From the NCBI RefSeq assembly GCF_031755915.1, contig NC_083386.1:8928001-8992000 (forward strand): 64,000 bases of DNA. Reading direction: 5' to 3'. Both the position numbers and the translations under genes were made by a program. Below are positions 58,872 through 64,000 of the stretch, piece by piece. Numbering within the stretch: position 1 is the stretch's first letter; every line of letters begins with the position of its first letter. Source of the DNA: Ziziphus jujuba. Taxonomy: Eukaryota > Streptophyta > Magnoliopsida > Rosales > Rhamnaceae. Below the pieces are notes generated by a model. That model was not told the origin of the DNA. It saw only the letters and a program-made list of their open reading frames with translations, and did not search any database.

Positions 58872-60509
58872 TATATATATGTGGTGAATGAGTTTCTACA
58901 CTACAAATGAATTTGATTTATCTTGAAATGAAAAAAAAAAATTATTTTGATATATATTGTTGTAAGTGAAAAAAAAAAAAATTTCAGTTTGTTTTCTTTA
59001 TTTTTTTTTTGGATAAATGGCATATTAATTAGTACCATATATGTATGTTTGCATGTCCAATATTTAAATGTGTATCCATGTTGCTATGTATTTATTATGA
59101 AAAAAAAAAACAATATATATATATACAACGATGAAATATTCTCTTATAATTTATTATTTATTATTATTTTTCTTTAGTCTTATTCTTATATCATAGTGTC
59201 TTTACTGCTCTTACAATGGATAAGTAAATAACTAACAAGATGAAGATAGGAGTGATATCATAAGTCAATGTTTTGTTACCAGTTGGAAACGTCAAGAGCT
59301 GGTGTTTGATATGCAGTCCTGTTTTTTATTTATTATATCTTTATAAGCATATAGTTATTGGTCATTATTGAATTAGAATGGGTTTCTGCATTTTATGCAT
59401 GCTATTGGCGAAGTAAATTATTTTACTTGACCTTTATGTTGTGTGCGCTATAATATTCTTATAGAGTTGTTTTGTTTATACGAGTCTAATTTATGTTGTG
59501 ATTAGTTATGCTTTATGCTTCCTGTTTATTGAGGTAATATTTTTACTAGATCCTAATCATGGTTATATATATTTGATAATTTTTGTGCAGCAATATGCAT
59601 TAACTCTTTGTTTGAGTAATTTTTATATTAGTATTATTATTTTTCATAGAAAGGAAAAAAAAGAGGGAGCTGTTGTAGTAAAGTTTTTCCAAATAAAATT
59701 TATATGTCGTTTATTTTTGAACGTTAACTATCTAACCTATCTCATATAACCTATCATGTGTGGCATTATGTTTGGTTTGCCAGCTAATAATATCTACTAT
59801 ATATATATATATATTATACATATAAATTGTTTGATGCTTTATGGAAACACATTAAATGTGCATGGTTAAATGTGCTCATTTGTACCATGATTTATTTTAT
59901 TGCTATAAAATATTTATGTATGAAACCATGGCAAAATATTATGTTAAATTTATTATTGTTTCATTTTATTATCATACTTTTTTGTAAATGATGGTAAGAA
60001 GTTTTATCATTTATTTTTGTAACATACTTTTAAATGTGGGGATAATCATTATTGCCTAAGTTGCATTTAGATTTTATATTGATATACTAATTTTTTAATT
60101 CATGCTTTGTAGGAGATGATGTGGATATATTGACATTGTCAATACAATTCCCACAAAATTTTTGAATATATATATATTTTGAAGTTTGGTTCTGTCACTA
60201 CTAAATGTTGGCAAATATCTTTACAAAATTCTTACTCAATTATTAAGAAGAGCATGGGAATTATCTATATCGAGAAGAGTGTTGGACTTATTGATAGCTT
60301 TTTCAAGCTAGAATATTGGATTTCTTTGGATTTTTTGGGATTTCCCTATATCTTGATAGCTTTTTCAAGCCCAAAGATTATATTATTATTCTAGATGGCT
60401 CAAGTCTCTGTCAGATAGATATTGGTGGATTTCTCTTATATTTATTTGGAATTCTTTAATAAACGTGCTATTAGCCTGTTTAATATATATTTTTAAATCA
60501 TCGAAGGGA
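58872..60509. other. AT-rich intergenic stretch, no gene
   Basis: No coding block, repeat family or RNA gene recognised. T- and TA-runs are frequent (59112-59126, 59799-59815). A small direct repeat, TATCxTxGATAGCTTTTTCAA, occurs at about 60287-60306 and 60350-60369. Confidence 0.5.
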
Positions 60510-61380
60510 CACTATGCAAAAATTAAGATCTAGTGACACACTCTTAGCGACGCTACGAAATAAATGCGTCTAGAAAAATAAAACTGCAACTCTGAAGTTA
60601 ATGCGTCAGTAAAAATTCAATAAATAGACGACGCATACGAAAAATGTCGACGTCAAGAAATCGCTAGAAACAATAACACACAACGCATCTGTTAAGAGTC
60701 GCTGAATATTCAGCCCAACAATCAAATTGAGTTAAAAAAAAATTATATTTGCTAAGAGGCGACACGGAAATATTTTTATGTGTCGCCTATTACTTATAAT
60801 TAAAAAAAAGAAAAAAAATACTAGTTTATGTTGTTTAAATATTTTCACTGGTGATTTGATGCTGAAAGAAAATCAAATTGATTAAACAGAAATATCACAC
60901 ACCAAAAAAAAAAAAATTATTTTCTAACAAGCGACGCATAAATATTTTAATATTTATGCGTCACCTGTTAGCATGATTTAAAAAAAAAAACACTCATTTA
61001 TGTTTTTTTAATATTTTCACTGGCGATTTGATGCTGAAAAAAAAATCAGATTGATTAAACAGAAAGAGAACCCACCAAAACAAAAAAAGATTTGCTAAGA
61101 AGGGACGCACAACTATTGTTATCTGTCGCCTGTTACCATGGTTTTTTTTTTAAAAAAAAATTATGTTCAGTTAATAAGTTGCTTAAATATTTTCACTGGA
61201 TATTTGATGTTAAAAGAAAATCAGATTGATTGAAAATAAAAAAACCAAAAAATATATATATATATATATTTGCTAACAGGCGATGCGTAAATATTATTAT
61301 ACGTTGCCTATTGTCTTTCGAAAGGGTTGCCTTATATGATATGGCGACCCATGTATCATTTAATGCGTCATTTGTTATTT
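60510..61380. repeat. CACTA subterminal repeats and palindromes
   Basis: Copies of GCGACGCATAAATAT-like motifs in both orientations, preceded by C-T-A-A-C/G and followed by C-C-T-G-T-T-A-G. The best is an inverted repeat at 60933-60962: 14 bp perfect arms with a 2 bp spacer. They sit in three tandem units of about 170-177 bp that share AATATTTTCACTGG (60838, 61010, 61187). In En/Spm such repeats bind the element-encoded TnpA protein. Confidence 0.75.
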
Positions 61381-62320
61381 GAAATGAAGAAACAAGTGTA
61401 ATCTATTATTTTATTTGAGTTCAAATAAACTATCACTGATAGCCAAAAACATGAAAGTTCAACTCGTTGAACATACTTACATCGAGCAATTGGACTATGG
61501 GTCCTTGCTTTAGATCAATTTACAATTGTCATATCCTATCTCAAATTATGTCGTGAGATGTGTTTTTATGTTTGTGTATACACATATATGTGAATAATTG
61601 AAAAGAGCATTGATAAAACTGTTTTCTATTTTAGATTAATTGACTTGATGTTCATTGGAATGCTATGTGGAAATATTTTTAGATGTAATTAAAAAAAAAG
61701 TAACTAAAATTAAAAAATAAATTTTAATTACTATTGGATAAGGCGACCCTTTTATATGTAAATGCATCGCCTGTTTATTTCAATGAGTTGCTAGTTCATC
61801 TAGTTTCTTAAACGAAAAATTACAATTTTAGAGTTATTGCCAAAAGTTTAAGAAGGAAATAAACAGTACTTGGAGAAACTTTTTTGTTTTAAAAGAATTA
61901 AAAAAAAGGGCGTCTATGAAACTGTTTATCCTTTAGCAACACAGTTTATCTCAATACGTCGCTTGTTTAACCATTTTCTTAAAATTTTTGGCACGTTTTC
62001 AAATTTTACATAGGATTGTCAATACCATTTCTTTTCACAAAATATGTGATAGTACACTTCATAATAGGTGTTAGAATTGGAAGCAATCTAAAAAAGACTT
62101 GAAGAGTGGGATATTTTGTGTTTAAGTTTCCATTTGCTTGCGTTGCTATCTGGAAGTTGGATTTCTCTGTGTTGCCCTCATGGTTAGCTTAGCTTCTTCT
62201 TTCTTCGTCTCCATGGTTTCAGTGAGTTTCTTTTCGCTTTATGATTGGCAGTGACATGTGGTGGATTGGGTTATTTTTTATTTATTTATTTATTCATTAT
62301 AACCGAAGGTTAGGTTCACT

Positions 62321-62446
62321 GGGTTTTCTTAATCTTGCTTTTGTCAATAATTTGTTTGCGATGGGTTTTCTTAATCTTTCTTTTGTTGATAATTTGTTTG
62401 CTATGGGTTTTCTTAATCTTGCTTTTGTCGATAATTTTTTTTTTGA
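62321..62446 (+). repeat. Three tandem 42 bp units
   Basis: Units begin GGGTTTTCTTAATCTT at 62321, 62363 and 62405, exactly 42 bp apart, with a few base differences. As 42 is a multiple of three, one frame reads GFLNLAFVDNLFAM three times, but no start or domain supports translation. It lies in the leader or first intron of the CACTA transposase gene. Confidence 0.9.
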
Positions 62447-62473
62447 TATTGTTCTGCTTAAATTGGTAGGGAA

Positions 62474-64000
62474 ATGGATAAATCATGGATAACAAAGGAT
62501 AGTACCTCAAGCAATTTGGTGAGTGAATTTTTGAAATTTAGCATGGAGAATGCCAATGATTGTAATGCCATACGGTGTCCTTGCATAAAATGTGGGAATA
62601 TGAAAATCCATACTATTAGGGATATTAAAGGCCATATATATTGGAATGGGTTTGATGTCAACTATCGGTGATGGATTTGGCATGGTGAGTCATGTGCTAA
62701 TGGTATTGGACCATCTTCTCATTTTGGAAATATTAATGTAGAATATAATGAAAATGATAGTAGTAGCAAGGAAGACGTGGCTTTCAATAGCTTAGACATG
62801 ACCCGTGCTGCATTAGAAACTTTTGATAATGATCCTAATGAATTTGCTACCTTATTGGATGATGCGGAGAAACCTTTGTACCTAGGTTGTACCAAATTTA
62901 CCAAGTTGTTAGCCTTGGTTAAATTGTACAACTTAAAGGTAAGATATGGATATTCTGATAAGAGCTTTGATGTACTGTTGCAATTGTTATTCGAGATGTT
63001 GCCAAATGACAATGTGTTGCCAACATCCATGTACAATGTTAAGAAGACTTTGAGTGCTTTGGGAATAGATCGTACATCAAGATTCATGCATGTCCTAAAA
63101 GTTGTATTCTGTTTAGGAAGGAATATGTGGACCTTAATGAATGTCCTAAATGTGGATATGCTAGATGGAAAATTGATAAGAATGGAGTTGCTAGCAATAT
63201 TCCAAAAAACGTTTTATGGTACTTTCCTATTATTTCGCGTTTTAAATGAATGTTTCGTAGTATTGAAATGGCTAAGAATTTGACATGGCATGCCAATGGG
63301 AGAAAGGTTAAGACAGGGGAAATGCAACATCCTACGGATTCTCCATCTTAGAAGTTGATTGATTATTTATGGCCAAACTTTGCATCTGAAGATAGGAATT
63401 TGAGACTTAGGACCGCGGCCGATGGAGTTAATCCACATAATATGTTGAGTAGTAGGTGTAGTTGTTGGCATGTGATGATGGTTGTGTATAATCTTCCTTG
63501 GTTGTGTACGAAGCGGAAATTTATGATGTTAAGTCTTCTAATTTCTAGACCAAAGCAACTCGGAAATCAAATTGATGTATACATGGAGCCGTTAGTTGAA
63601 GACCTGCAGCGGTTGTGGAATGAGGGTGTTACGGTCTTCGATGCTTACCGTCAAGAGAAATTCACTTTGAAGGCAGTGTTGCTATGGATAATAAATGATT
63701 TCCCAGCTTATGTTAACTTGTCCGGTCATGCGGTGAAGGGATATTATGCTTGTCCAATTTGCAGTGAAAATACTTTTGCTACAAGGCTAAAACATGGAAA
63801 AAAGAATGACTTTTACCGAGCATAGAAGATTTCTTCCTCCAAATCATCACTATAGAAGGCAAAAGAAGGCTTTCAATGGATTTCAAGAATTTGGAATGCC
63901 TCCAAAACCGTTGACTGGAGAAGAAATCTTAGATAAGCTTAATGCAACAAGATTTGATAACTCAAACAAGAGGAAAAGGACTGTTGATTCTGAAGAATAT
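62474..64000 (+). pseudogene. CACTA Tnp2-type transposase, partial and decayed
   Basis: MDKSWITKDSTSSNLVSEFL and CPCIKCGNMKIHTIRDIKGH are the transposase-associated zinc domain. TGA (62669-62671) splits N-Y-R from W-I-W-H-G-E. The frame continues through LYLGCTKFTKLLALVKLYNL. A frameshift near 63075 leads to I-K-I-H-A-C-P-K-S-C and E-C-P-K-C-G-Y-A-R-W-K. TAG near 63350 replaces Trp in D-S-P-S-W-K. The Transposase_21 core follows: LRTAADGVNPHNMLSSRCSC, DFPAYVNLSGHAVKGYYACP. A one-base insertion near 63797 shifts the H-R-R-F-L-P-P-N-H block, which stays open to the window end. Confidence 0.85.

Larger units (their letters stand above)
60510..64000 (+). mobile_element. CACTA (En/Spm-type) DNA transposon, 5' part
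   Basis: Starts CACTATGCAAAAATTAAGAT at 60510, the CACTA terminus; a 3 bp duplication would be GGA (60507-60509), to be matched beyond the window. About 1.2 kb of subterminal repeats follow, then a transposase gene of the Tnp2 class reading away from the terminus. The other end lies beyond 64000. The transposase carries stops and frameshifts, so this copy is not autonomous. Confidence 0.85.

Noticed and set aside
62241..62492. Hydrophobic repeat protein coded by the 42 bp units
   Set aside because: There is no domain and no conserved start. It overlaps the leader of the transposase gene, so it is recorded as a repeat only.

Overview
The window reads as nuclear DNA of a dicot-like flowering plant. 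It is AT-rich, its genes contain introns, and it is dominated by plant transposons: Copia, chromovirus-type Gypsy, TRIM, LINE, hAT and CACTA. The host genes are a tandem cluster of ankyrin-repeat/PGG membrane-protein genes (ACD6/ITN1-like family). There is no sign of bacterial, organellar or viral genome organisation, and I found no CRISPR array, rRNA gene or convincing tRNA gene.

Host genes. Three paralogous ankyrin-PGG copies lie head to tail on the minus strand: A (1708-6698), B (13284-19895) and C (22490-39875). Similar flanking sequence recurs around them (1500-1620 with 22230-22320; 9590-10140 with 20965-21840), so the array arose by segmental tandem duplication. Every copy is damaged. 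A carries a single visible lesion, a Gln-to-stop change just before the PGG exon. B has its PGG exon split by a 4.1 kb composite insertion and has frameshifts. C has a 49 bp deletion that removes the PGG motif, a further frameshift, a nonsense codon and a shortened ankyrin exon. The introns of C are swollen by a Copia element (24478-31013) and by a LINE remnant that itself carries a Copia (32060-37763).

Mobile DNA. A family of very small LTR elements (TRIMs; LTR about 150-190 bp, internal region about 67 bp holding only a primer-binding site and a polypurine tract) occurs at 7413, 10452, 17400-17736 and 24729, with partial copies elsewhere. A second family has a long LTR of about 2.7-3.5 kb (here 'LTR-T') and belongs to a chromovirus-like Gypsy element. 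LTR-T copies lie at 14504-17399, 26081-29621, 48533-50735 and 51189-53940, with a 5' fragment at 13632. The right part holds a LINE (40064-48532, minus) interrupted by a nearly complete Copia (42401-47207, target duplication AGCTG), then the Gypsy gag-pol (53987-58543, minus), and finally the 5' part of a CACTA element (60510 to the window end) with subterminal palindromes and a decayed Tnp2-type transposase.

The most unusual structure is the precise fusion of the two LTR families at the LTR/primer-binding-site boundary. At 50936-58871 a Gypsy internal region plus one LTR-T sits between the two 187 bp LTRs of a TRIM-like element. At 13632-17736 a composite flanked by the duplication AAAAT starts with an LTR-T end and finishes with a TRIM end. 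Both suggest recombination or template switching through the shared primer-binding site. All alignments were made by eye.
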